From Brasenia schreberi (lineage: Eukaryota > Streptophyta > Magnoliopsida > Nymphaeales > Cabombaceae), in contig JAYKKT010000046.1 in NCBI GenBank assembly GCA_036023115.1, positions 6,903,501 through 6,967,500 on the forward strand: a stretch of 64,000 bases of DNA. Direction: 5' to 3'. Below are positions 1-13,000 of the stretch, in pieces. Under the pieces are notes generated by a model, which had not been told where the DNA came from, searched no databases, and worked only from the letters and a program-made list of their open reading frames with translations. Positions within the stretch are counted from its first letter, which is position 1; the number at the start of each line of letters is the position of its first letter. A program made the translations under genes and the position numbers.

Positions 1-496
1 TTCTTTGTGATAAGAAGATACCATTAAAGTTAAAAGGTAAATATTATAGAGCAACAATTAGGCATATCATGTTTTATGGTTCTGAGTGTTGGGCAGTTAA
101 TCATCAACTTGTACAAAAGATGTCTGTGACAAAAATAAAGATGTTGAGATGGATGAGTGGTCATATAAGAAAAGACCGTATACATAATGAGGTTATTAGA
201 AACAAATTAGGAGTGACCAATAGAGGATAAAACAAGAGAATATCGTTTAAGATGGTTTGGACATATAGAAAGAAGATCTAAAGAAGAACCTCTAAGAAGG
301 TATGAAAAACTAAATTTGAAAAGTATTAAAAGAGCTAGAGGACGACCACAAAAGTGTTGGAAAGAAACAATAAAGAATGATCTAGCTTATTGTGAGTTGA
401 CTGCTAACATGACACACGATAGGGATCTGTGGAAACAAAGAATCCATGTAGCCGACCCCGTCTAGTATGGGAAAAGGCTTAGTTGTTGTTGTTGTT
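1..496 (+). mobile_element. RTE-clade LINE, 3' end (runs in from before the window)
   Basis: This is the C-terminal part of a reverse-transcriptase ORF in decayed form, followed by the family's 3' terminus. The terminus reads GCCGACCCCGTCTAGTATGG, then AAAAGGCTTAG and a TTG repeat that ends near 496. The same sequence recurs many times in the window, mostly on the minus strand. A short simple-repeat tail instead of poly(A) is typical of RTE LINEs. The 5' part is outside the window, so neither its length nor its target duplication can be seen. It lies upstream of the first visible WDR6 exon and is probably intronic. Confidence 0.85.
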
Positions 497-1052
497 ATCT
501 TATTTTCGATTCTATTACAAATTATATGAAATTTTGTTTGTAATTTTAATCATGTGTCGTTTGTTCCATGGGGTGTTTGAAAGAATGTTTGTGGTGATTA
601 ATATCCTTTCTAAAATATAATATTTAGGAGATGCCATGAGGAATTTCCAGTTGATTTTCTTAAGGTTTTCCTTTTTTCAGTCTTTATATTTTTATAGTTA
701 GCTTCATGTTATCATCTTGATCCCTTTCTTGTTTTCTTGCATGCACGGTAGGCAATCTTGTTATTTTATGCTGCCATTTCATCTTTCTAAATGCAAATTT
801 TCTTGTTTGGATTTACATCTTTGAAAGGTTACTTTATTTTATTTGTTGTGTTGTTGCTTTCTGAAATTGCACTGATAGACTCTGTATCTTCTGCGAATGC
901 ACAGTTATCCAGCTTCTTGGCATCCTTGACTTTTGAGGACCCACGTTATTGGATTCCAGACACACACGCATGACGCGTGCATGTGCGACATACACATACA
1001 CTGATATGCATACATGTATTGGTTTAATATATTCATTTTCTGGTTTTTTCAG
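497..1052. other. Probable intron sequence of the WDR6-like gene
   Basis: AT-rich sequence without a convincing exon. It ends in the T-rich tract and acceptor (TTTTTTCAG at 1044-1052) of the first visible WDR6 exon. The short open frames here match no WD40 sequence. The preceding exon must lie before the window. Confidence 0.6.
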
Positions 1053-4000
1053 CTTGTTGTAACTGCTAGTGAGGACTGCACCTGTCGAGTTTGGGGTATA
1101 AATGGGGATCAACGTCTTACTGTAAAGGAGCATACGTGAGTAACTGCCTTAAGGTCACTTTTATACATGTCCTTTTCCATACTAAGTCTGGAGTTTATTT
1201 GTTTGTCACAGAGGGAGAGGCATATGGCGGTGTTTATATGATCCTACTTGCTCTGTACTTGTTACTGCTGGTTTTGACTCTGGGATTAAAGTGCACCCTC
1301 TGTCTACATCTGTTTTTCATTCTACCGATCAAGCTAGTGGTGGTGAAACAATTTCCAACAGAAGAGAACTATTTAACATTCGCCTCCCGAAAACTTCATT
1401 GAAGGAAGATGTTGGAGGGATGACTAGGTAATTCTATGGACGATCATTTTCACGTACTTAATGAGATATGAGCCTGTGAGTTTGTGATTGAAGTATTGGA
1501 CATGTAAAATTTTTTATTTCGAGTATGCTTTGAAGAGTGGTAGTTCGGAATAGGATTGGATGAATCAGAACACAGTGGTAACATGTGGAAATCACTTAGG
1601 TGTGGAAAGAAGCTTGGCAGTTTTTAAAACATTTGATTCTCGCAAGGTTCAAATCTGCGTTGCAGTGGTCTGTTTATGTGAGACACCTTTTTTGAAGTTT
1701 GTATAAAGTACAAGAGCCCTTTTGAAGGCCATCTCATGGAAATTTATGGATGTAATATTGGTTGACGTTATTCATGGTAAGGTGATCCATAGAATCATAA
1801 AACCAATATTGTGTGATAGGATTTGTCAAGCTTATTGCATCTGCTTTTCTATATGTTGGTGTTAACATTTTCTGTTATGGCATACTTAACAACAACAACT
1901 ACAACAACAACTAAGCCTTTTCCCATACTAGTCGGGGTTGGCTACATGAATTCTTTGTTTCCACACAGCCCTATCATGTGCCATGTTAGCAGTTAACTCA
2001 CAATAAGCTAGATCATTCTTTATTGTTTCTTTCCAACACTTTTGTGGTCGTCCTCTAGCTCTTTTAATACTTTCCAAATTTAGTTTTTCATACCTTCTTA
2101 GAGGTTCTTTTGATCTTCTTTCTATATGTCCAAACTATCTTAAATGATATTCTCTTATTTTATCCTCTATTGGTGTCACCAGTGTTATCCGTATTGGACT
2201 GTATCGTATCGTATGATACAGTACGATACGTATCATATCGTTATGATAACTTGTATCATATGAAAATTAGCAAATATGACAACTACAACAAAGAAAGCAG
2301 TTTGTTAATTTTGATATATTAGATGAGTAGATTATGGAAGATAGCGAAGAAAATGCACTCTTAATCGAAGAAGATATTGCATGGATTAATTTGAAAGGAG
2401 TGCAACAACATCATATAGGAGCTGAAGATTTTGATTTTGAAGCAGAAGGTAATGAGAAACTTTGAATCTTAATTAAGGAGAAGATAAAGATTATTTAGTT
2501 AATGATCCTAATACAAATTTACAATATGTAAAATGTAAATGTATTTTATTTTTTTCTTCAAAATATGTAAATTTGGATGCAATTGTTCAATGTTGATTGC
2601 TTAATATGTACTAAACTTTGCATTATATGAATTCAAAGCAATTTCCATATTTTTCCTAATTTTCCTCATTTTTTCTGATTTTTTTCGGATTTTTACTAAT
2701 TTTCCTGATTTTTTAAAAATAATTTTCTATTTTTTAATGTTAAATTCTGATACGATACACTACGCTACGATATGCCCGTATCATGGAGCCCAGCGATACA
2801 TGTCAGACAACACTGGGTGTTACTCCTAATTTGTTTCTAATAACCTCATTATGTATGCAGTCTTTTCTTATATGACCACTCATCCATCTCAACATCTTCA
2901 TTTCTGTCACAAATATCTTTTGTACATGTTGATGGTTACCTGCCCAACACTCAGAACCATAAAACATTGCAGGTCTAATTGCTGCTCTATAATATTTACC
3001 TTTTAACTTTAATGGTATCTTCTTAAGTTCTTATCACAAAGAATACTTGAAGCTCCTCTCCATTTTAACCAACCAGCATTATTCCATCTCCATCAATTCT
3101 TCCATTTGTTATGACATACTTGTCAGATAAAAATTATCACTGATTTATTGAGTTTGGCACTATCCTTAGAAAGTTGTTATGAGTATAGCCTTGAGTCTTG
3201 TTTTCTCAGGAGATATATTCTCAATTTTTTTAAAATCTAGTAACTGGGTATGGTGGCAAGTGTGCCCCTGACATCATATATTTTTATGGTCACTGATTTG
3301 AACAATTTACGACAATGTTTCTGGTGGAGGCCATGAGGAGGATGCATCTTGACTAAAGGGTTAGCCTCTCGCATTCCATGTCTCTCTAACTTGTATAAAG
3401 TATGCATAATACAAGGTTTGCTCCAATAGAAAAATGTGTCATTCATGCATGTTTTCTATTGTGAAATAAGAGACTACATCTATAACTTCAAGTTTTGGAT
3501 CCACATAAGATGGTCTATGAGGTCATAAAATTGAGGATTCTCTATGTATGTGTGTTTGTTTCTCTCACACACACATGAGTGCTTTGTGCCACACATGCAC
3601 ACGTAAATGCTTTGTGCATGTAACATATATTCCTATGTATGCATACCACGTTGTCCAGATTAACCAGTGGTATGGAACTGTATCATGTTCTTTTATTGTT
3701 AATAATTGTTGCTTGATGGCACTAATTCTGATGAATCAATAACATGGCAGCAAAAGTGAGTATGTCAGGTGCTTGGTTTTTGTTCGCGAAGATAGTCTTT
3801 ATGTCTCTACGAACCATGGGTACTTGTATCACGTTCATATTTCTGCTACCGGAAATGTGAGCTGGACTGAAGTTATCAAGGTCTTTGGGAGAGAGCCTAT
3901 CATTTGCATGGACATACTGTCATTCAAGTCTAGCAACTTTCCTCAACAAACTGAAGATTGGGTTGCTCTTGGAGATGGAAAAGGAAATGCAACGATTGTC

Positions 4001-7000
4001 AAAACCGTTCTTGGATATTCTGGACATCAAGTTGCTTTTAATCACTATTGGATGGCAGAACAAGAGAGACAGCTTTTGGGGATTTACTGGTGCAAGCCGT
4101 CATGCAGGTAAATGACGTGCTTAATGGACGATCTGCTGGTTTCATTTTCTGCTTGTTCTTTGCCATTCTAAATCAGCTAGAAATCCACATCTTCAGATGT
4201 CTAACTAGTCTTCCCACTCCTACAGCCACCTTTTCACAGCTGATCCCAGTGGGAACTTGAAGTTATGGAGGATCTTTAATTGCCCATCGTTTCCAGATAA
4301 AACTGAAGAACATTGCGAACCACATTTGGTTGCACAGTTTAAGTCATGCTTTGGAGCGCGGATTGTCTGTCTCGATACCTCTCTGAAAGAGGAGGTTATA
4401 TGCTCCTTTTGTGTAGCTTACACACTTTCATCTGGCTTGTGTTTGATCTTTGTTCCAAAATTTATTTTTGCTTCAAATGGGTTACTGTGTTAACCTTCTA
4501 GGTATATGGTTACTGTACAATTTTTGATCTTGATCCTGTTCTTTGCTTACTATTTATCTTATCATTCTTATCAATTACGTGATTAAACTGTCAGAGCCAC
4601 AATATTGCATACATTTGTTAGTCATGTACTTACCAGGTCCACAAGTTTTATGTGATACAGTTTGGAAATACCAACCATAAGTTTACAACAACAACAACAA
4701 CTAAGCCTTTTCCCATACTAGACGGGGTCGGCTACATGGATTCTTTGTTTCCACAGATCCCTATCGTGAGCCATGTTAGCAGTTAACTCACAATAAGCTA
4801 GAACATTCTTTATTGTTTCTTTCCAACACTTTTGTGGTCGTCCTCTAGCTCTTTTAATACTTTCCGAATTTAGTTTTTCATACCTTCTTACAGGTTCTTC
4901 TTTTGATCTTCTTTCTATATGTCCAAACCATCTTAAACGATATTCTCTCATTTTATCCTCTATTGGTGCCACTCCTAATTTGTTTATAATAACCTCATTA
5001 TGTATATGGTCTTTTCTTGTATGACCACTCATCCATCTCAACATCTTCATTTCTGTCACAGACATCTTTTGTACATGTTTATGATTAACTGCCCAACACT
5101 CACAACCATAAAACATGGCAGGCCTAATTGCTGCTCTATAATATTTACCTTTTAACTTTAATGGTATCTTCTTATCACAAAGAATACTTGATGCTCCTCT
5201 CCATTTTAACCAACCAGCATTAATTCTATGCGTTACATCTCCATCAATTCTTCCATCACTCTGAAAAATTAACCCTAGGTATTTAAAACTTTCCTTTTGG
5301 GGTATGCAATGTGTACCAATTTTAATTTCTATGTCCTCTGAGGTAACCAAATGATCAAACTTACATTCCATATATTCTGTCTTTGTTCTACTAAGTCGGA
5401 GGCCTTTGCTTTCTAATGTTTCTCTCCATAGTTCCAATTTTCTATTAACTTTTTCCTTACACTCCTCCACTAATACAATGTCATCTGCAAATAACATACA
5501 CCAAGGTACTTCATCTTGAATATGTTTTGTTAACTCATCAATCACCATTATAAATAAGTATGGACTTAAAGTTGATCCTTGATGTAACCCAATATTAACT
5601 TCAAAGAAGTCTGTCATTCCTTCATGAGTCCTCACACATGTTTTTGCACCATCATACATGTCTCTTATAAGGTTAATGTCTGTCAATGGGATACCTCTTT
5701 TTTCTAAAGTTCTCCAAAGAACCTCCCTCAATACTCTATCATAACCTGAAATTATTGGCTGAGTTATTCTTTAGTACACCAGTCTGTCATGACTTGCATA
5801 TAATTTCATCATAGGGTTGAGGTTGCTACCCTCATTCCTTCGAGTTTGACATAGGAAAAGAAAACATGGAATTTGGATGAGTAACATGTTTGAGGGACAT
5901 TTATAAACAAAGAATTAGAGATCAGATGTGTATTTAAAAGTCATAAAGTCGCTATTTTATTCACAAAAAGTACCAACTCTGTAGTGGCAACTAAAGTTTC
6001 AAGACTCGTGCACGGTCCTTAGCATGTGCACTTCATGATGGCTATTGGATTTACGTTGTTGGTGTTCATATGTGGGAGATGCTGCTCATATGCTCCTTTT
6101 ATCGGAACAGATGTGCTTTATTGCTGGTATCTAGTTGTATATAGCATTCTTGCGGTGTTGTACATCTAGGGGATGGTAGGACGTAGGGAGAAATGCATGT
6201 GTATATATTTGTGTAATGTTTTTTCTTACATCTGCCACCTGTTTTTGCTGACCTTTTCCCCTCTGCTTTCTTCTTTCTTCCTTTCCAAGTCATACGGTGT
6301 ATGGGATCTTGATAAGTGGTTTATTGGATGGAGCTCTTTCATGTTATTAAACTATCTTGTTTCATAGAAGTTCATAGAGAAGATGTTTTTATCATATTCT
6401 TGAGCAAAGCTGTATATGATGGTTCCTTTTTGGAAAAGTATGATGGTATAGAAGGCAATCTTGATTCTTGACATGATTTTGTCTTTGTGATTAGTCACAA
6501 GGACATGAAACTTATAGGGTTCAAATGGATGGGACCAATTAAGGCAAGGGGACACATGCTTGTTATCTATGATTAATCACTTTTTGAAGAAGCCATGTTG
6601 ATGGCATGAATTCACGATTTTGTGTCTAATTTTCCCTAAAAAAATCAGGCCAATTTTGTTGGGCATGCCAGTTCGTAGTGGGTTGTTACTAGTACCTTGA
6701 AGCCTGAAAGTTGTCAGAAAAGTTGTTGACCATCTTCTGCATGAAGTTATCTGTGCAGGTTCCACATGAAGTTCGAAGAAACAAGGGCCTGGGTTGAAAT
6801 GAATGCATTTTTGTTGTTCACTGGTCCTTGTGGTAGCCAAAGTGAGTGCAGTGATTCGATTGTTCACTTTTACCAGAAATTGCCCGTTGGAGCCTATGCA
6901 CCAGTCCTCCAAAACGCTTAAGGGGTCTTTAAGAGCCTAGTTTATCATATAATATCACAATTAATTATAGGAAATAACAGAAGGCATCAAACACACTTCA

Positions 7001-10000
7001 CAAACATGAAAACAATCGGAAAACGCAGAATTATATAGGTAACTTTATTTTTAAAAAGAAAAAAATAGTGCTTATGCTTCCTGACTAAAAGCTTAAGCAG
7101 GACCTCAGCCCAAACCTCAGAAAAAAGCTTGCATGCACCTTCTTATAACTAAATTTGTGTTCTGATGACCCTGGCAGCTATGCTGTGGACACTTCGGTAC
7201 TAACAAATATGCCATATGTTTTGGATATGACATGGAAATGCTAGTGGATGTTTTCCATTGTAAAAAAGGAGTCAACAAGTATTTGCTATATTCCTAGCGG
7301 TATTTTAGTTTTTGAGTATGTGATATCAAATGGAAAGAGCTTCCCTATTGTATAATTTCCATGTGCAATCGAATATAGAGCGAATGCTTAAGTGGAACTG
7401 CAATACTTGAATTTTTAACCATGTTTGCCTCCTTTCTTTGCTGTCCTATAGATGCTTGTATGTGGAGATCAACGTGGTAATATCATTCTCTTCTCTATGA
7501 GTGAAAGGATTTCCACGTCTATTATGATGGAACCAGAGAACAGGATACCACCATGTTCTTATTTTAAAGGTGCTCATGGGATCTCAAGTGTCACTAGCAT
7601 ATCCATTTCTACGTTCAACTGTGACCAAGTTGTCATATCTTCAGTACGTTCTTCAATCTTGATTAAGCATTGCATTATAAGTTCTCTTTCTGTCAACATG
7701 ACACGACTGTGTTAAGCAGACTGGAAAGGATGGATGCATATGTTATTTTCTGTATGGGGGACGAAATGGGCCATCTAGAAGCTTAAACTTTGTGGGATTG
7801 AAAAGAATCAAGGAAATAACTGCTGTTGAATCTTTTCGTGCTTCTGGTCTGCAAGAGTTGGGTAATGGTGCCTATGCAATAGGTTTTGCTTCTGCGGAGT
7901 TTATCATTTGGGACTTGGTCAATGAAGTTAAGGTACCTAGACAATCTTTTGTTTGATCTTTCTTTTCAATTGCATCCACTTGCGAAGGGTTTTCTTGTTC
8001 TTGTAGATTCTCCAAGTTCCCTGTGGTGGATGGCGGCGTCCTCATTCTTATTTCCTTGGTCATACACCAGAGGTGCAAAGATGTTTTGCATTTGTCAAGG
8101 TGTGTAATCATTCGCATGGTTACAATATGCTTAGAGCCACATGGAATATCTTGCAGATATGGTTAATTATATGGATGATCTTTTCTAACAATTTGGAGCA
8201 ATATCCTTTTGCTGTTTGATAGCTGAGTTAGTATCTTTGCTTGATCAATGTGGCTATACTTTTGATAATTTGTTTCTATGGATAAAGTGTTGGAATAGAA
8301 GTTAAAACAATAAAACATGATTTTCTTTTGAAGTTAAATGCTACTATGATACAAGATCAAGCTCAATGGCTGATCATAATCCATCTAAGCAGTTCCATTT
8401 AGTGTGGGAAAAGGCTTGTTTTATTGACTTTTTTATCTGATGTCTTTATTATGCAATTATAGTCAGGCACACACACTCGCACCTGCTTGTTTGTTTGTTT
8501 ATATTTGGTTCACTTGTAGAAATATGGAATTGGTAAGCTTGAATCTTTACCTTTGGTGGTTCAAATTAATGTGTAAACTAGTCTCTTTTACTACATTTAA
8601 TTGTTAATAAATTCATATTATCTGTTTACCAACCTTAAAAAACTCTGAGGAAGTTAAATGAGGTTCTTTTTGCCATTTTTAGACTTGTTCTTTCTGTGTA
8701 AAGGTAAAATTCTCATTTTTCTCAAGAAAGGGAGAGGGGCCAGCCAACTTAGTAACTAACCACAGGATGTGTTTTAACGATACAATAAACAGCATATGCA
8801 TTTGGATTACCATTGCCATATGGATTTTATTTAGGAAAAGATTTTGGGTGGCTTCTGTTCAACAATCCTTGTCACTATGAATTAAGTTTTGGAGTGCCTC
8901 CTTTCTGTTCTGGCTTCTCAGAACATCCCACGTATACATCTGGGCAAGGGTAAAGTGTCTTCCAAGGCCCATCTAGTATATAAGTGATGATTGTTGGGAA
9001 ATTCTGATATTAGGTTATGCTGATTAACGGGCATTTGTACAGCTAAGGATCAGGTTTTCTTTCCCCGTTGGATGTTCCTTTTGTTTCAGAGTTGCATGTT
9101 TTCTTTCTCGTGGCACATTCATTTTGTGCGTCCTTCAGTTCTTCTGTTTGATTCCAGGACCATGTCATACATGTTCATAGAGTCTGGGAGCCAACTAATG
9201 ATAATAAGTTGCTGCCTCAGCTTGTGCATATGCAATTTCATGGGAGAGAAATCCACTCTCTCTGTTTTATAGCTTCTGCATTGCTACCCTTGGCATGCCA
9301 AAATAACAACCCATCAAGGAAGATCTGCTGGATCGCTACTGGAAGTGAAGATGGAACTGTGCGGTTAACAAGGTCTGTAACTAATTTGTGCATTTTAGCT
9401 CAGTATCTTTGTTCTATGCAATATCATGCTAGTATATACTTTTTTAATAACTATCTAACCTGGAAAAGGATAAAGATGACAAAAGCTAGGGTTTTAGGTA
9501 GAAGGGGAAAATAAATATTGGTGATGGCAGTGTAGGCAGTTGAAGAGTGGAAAAGTAGTGGGAAATGAGTCAGAGAGAATAGAAGTGTGTCCAGTGATTT
9601 ATGGATAAGAGAGAAGGGAAGCATGTCAGCATTACAATATCTGTGAAAAGAAGGAACATGGCTAACATAATGATGCTAGCTGGGGGTCACTGTCATATAT
9701 GGTTGCGCCTTAGAGAGAGAGGGAGAGGGAGGGGCTTAACTTTGAGTTTTGAGCTTTTCAGTTATTCAAGATTATTCTTATCGTACAATGGTGCTTTTCT
9801 CATTTCACCCAAACTCATTGGGAAAGTATGTATAGCGCTTCTTTTCAAAACATTTGTCTATTCTTGTCAGCAATGGAAATTACATATATTTATTCTCCCA
9901 TGTAGTCAGAATACCACCAAATGTGGCTATTTTCTCAAGTCAACCTGTATTGTGTAGGTATGCTCCTGCTGGTGTGGGGAATTGGTCCTTATCCAAGTTA

Positions 10001-13000
10001 CTTGGAGAGCATGTTGGTGGATCTGCTGTCAGATCCATTTGCTTTGTAGAAAAGGCACATTCCTTGGATGACAAGGATGAGAAATATCTTGGCCAAACAG
10101 AAACTTCTCGACATGCAATAGAAGATTCCCCTTTACTCATTTCTGCTGGTGCAAAAAGAGTGCTGACGTGTTGGCTCTTCCAATATAGAACGTCTGAGTC
10201 ATGTGAAACACTTAATGATGTAGCTGCAGAAAGAACTTCAAGTCTCTTGGACTCTTCAGAAGAGCAATGTGCATCAATAACTTTCCATTGGCTTTCTGGT
10301 CACATGCCATCAAAGTTCTCGAGCACACGCAAAAGACTGAATAATAGAGATCCCCTTGGGATTGTTGGAAATGTTTGCACTAATAGCTCAGAAACTGTTA
10401 GCTCTCTTGTTGCAGAGAATGGGGAAACTGCCTCCAAACTTTTGCATCTTGAAGAGAGTGAAAACGACTGGAGATATCTGTCTGTGACTGCTTTTCTTGT
10501 CAGGAGTACCGATTCCCTGTAAGTGACATATTCATTCTGTTCCATTTCTAATGTGAAACTGGAACATGCTTTTTTACATGGCTTTTGATGAAACCTTTAC
10601 TTTGAATCTCAGGTTGCTAGCTTGTTTTGTTGTGGTCTCGTGTTCAGATGCCACACTTACATTACGTGCTCTCCTTTTGCCCTGCCGGCTATGGTATGAA
10701 TCCAGTCTACGAGTTGTGGATTGTAATGATACTAATTTCCTTTCTTATTTTATTTGCTAAATAACGTTTACTTCTACTGTTTTGTAAAGGCCTCATTCTA
10801 GGAGAAAAAATATATAAGATTTCTTTGGTGTCTTTTGTAGGTTCGATGTTGCTATGCTAGTTCCTCAAACTTCCCCTATATTGGCATTGCACCATATCGT
10901 CATTCCTACAGTTACTGATGGTCAGTATAAGATTTTCTGTATCAATTTGTACGATTAGCGGCTTGCAGTTTGAATGTTTTACAGAAGCACATATCATCAA
11001 CATTTCCATATATCTAAATCCCCCCAACTTCTCTGAATATCTGTCTGGCACCTGTTCGTGACATGCTTCCCTCTTTTTGTGGAGAGAGGAGAGGATGACA
11101 CATTTTTCAAAATTTATATTGATTGAAATGTGAATGTTTCAGTATTATTTTATCTATGTTAAAACTTATATGTCAATCATGAATCCAAGTGTCACCTGTG
11201 ACACTGCCAAAATTTGCGGGTCTCAAGATAGACAGACTAATCCAGAAATGAAATTAATGTGCACAACTTAGCTTGTGATTTAGCTTTCACCAATTGCCAG
11301 GTTGCTTCTGAGGTGAATCACTTTTGCACTTACTCTTTTTCACTGTTCACTTGTGCTGCTCTCCTCATCAATTGTAGCCTCTATACATGGTTCATGACCT
11401 ACTTGCTTACATCCATATGTATGTATGTATGTATATATGTATCTATATACACAAAGTGCACTTATGTTTGTAAAGTATACCGACATACATTTGTCTGTTT
11501 GGAGTTGAAGCTGACCTGTCAAAGATTCAGTTCTCATGAAATGTGTGTAAAGGAGGGCCATGCAAATCTACAAAAGGGTCTCAGCTTCACAGCTCAGTAG
11601 AGTAAAGTTCCAGCTCAAATTGCAGACATAAAAAAGAAATCCAATATCCTGTTTTGACAGAAATCATGGAAGTCATGCACAAACTCAGTGTGGCAAGTTC
11701 TAAATGGCAGGAAGGTCTCATGGTATATTCAGATTTTGAGCCCCTGAAAGTGAATGTCGTGCTACCTTTGCAATTGATTTTATTAGTTTCATACTGTGGC
11801 ACACGTTCTTGTTGATGTCAAATTCTTGTGCAGGTCCTCTTGAATGAATTTGCTCAACTTTAAAAAGCTCAATCATGAAAATTCTAGATTTAGGTCATTT
11901 TTCATGAGTTTGGGTAGTGTGTCAGACTTTCTAGTGACAAATCAAATCTTTATGCAACACCTTCTCTCTCTCTATATATATATATATATGCATGTATTTG
12001 TGTGCTTGTGAGTATGTGTGTGTATGTATATATTTCTCCACTGCAAGAACTTCAATTTCATGGATTTTAGAGTGCAAGTCCTTAAAGGGTACACATGATT
12101 CTGGGTACAGACAAATGCACATGTATGCATGTGTCTCATGCAACGGTTCTCTAAAAGCAACCAAAACTTACCTCACTTATCAGCGATATATGCATGCAAA
12201 TTACAATAGGTTATGTCAAGTTTAAGGGCATTTGTGTCATGTATGGTTCTTTTTGGACTGCAGGGGGTTTGCAACTTGGGAACCGTTTTCTTGTTGTTGG
12301 TGGATCTACAGATGGAAGCATTAGCTTTTGGGACCTAACTGAAACTATCAGATCCTTTATGTTGCATGTATCTGAGATGCAACCCGAAAAGCTCATTGAC
12401 TGCAATAGACGACCTCGCACTGGTAGAGGAAGCCAGGGTGGGAGATGGTGGAGATCATTGACCAAGGACCTAAAGGAAGATAATGCAGTGGAAGTTGAGG
12501 TTAGCCGTGATAACGAAGGTAATAATAGTGTGGCTGGTAACCAAGAGCTGTAAATTGATGATGTTAAAGCAGGTCTACAGTGATTATGTTCAAAACCAAC
12601 AATACTTAACCACTGTTTGACAAGCAAAAAATTGAGACCAAAAGGTTAACTATGTTCAAAATAGTTGCTTTTCTTTAAAGGCAACAAGCTATAGGTAAGT
12701 AACAAAAACAAAAAGGTTTTGGAAACAATCAAATGAACAGTCTTATACGCACTCCTTTGTTGAATATGAAATAGGCTTGTTTGACTTTGGGATTCATATC
12801 TTTTATACGTTAGTAATATTTTACTTTAATTGATTGGTACATACCACCCTTTTCATCTTGCACTTTGTTTGGTCATGTTGAGACTTGAGAATGTTTCTAA
12901 AGGAAAAAGATCCAAAAGCTTGGGTCTTTGTCCTGTGCAACGTCCTGTTAATTTTGATTGAACTCTGCAAGTTGCTCATGGTTTGTGCCAATTAAACAAT

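Noticed and set aside
791..1402. Open frames around the first WDR6 exons in other frames
   Set aside because: They overlap true exons in the wrong phase. The WD40 reading uses another frame with matching splice sites.
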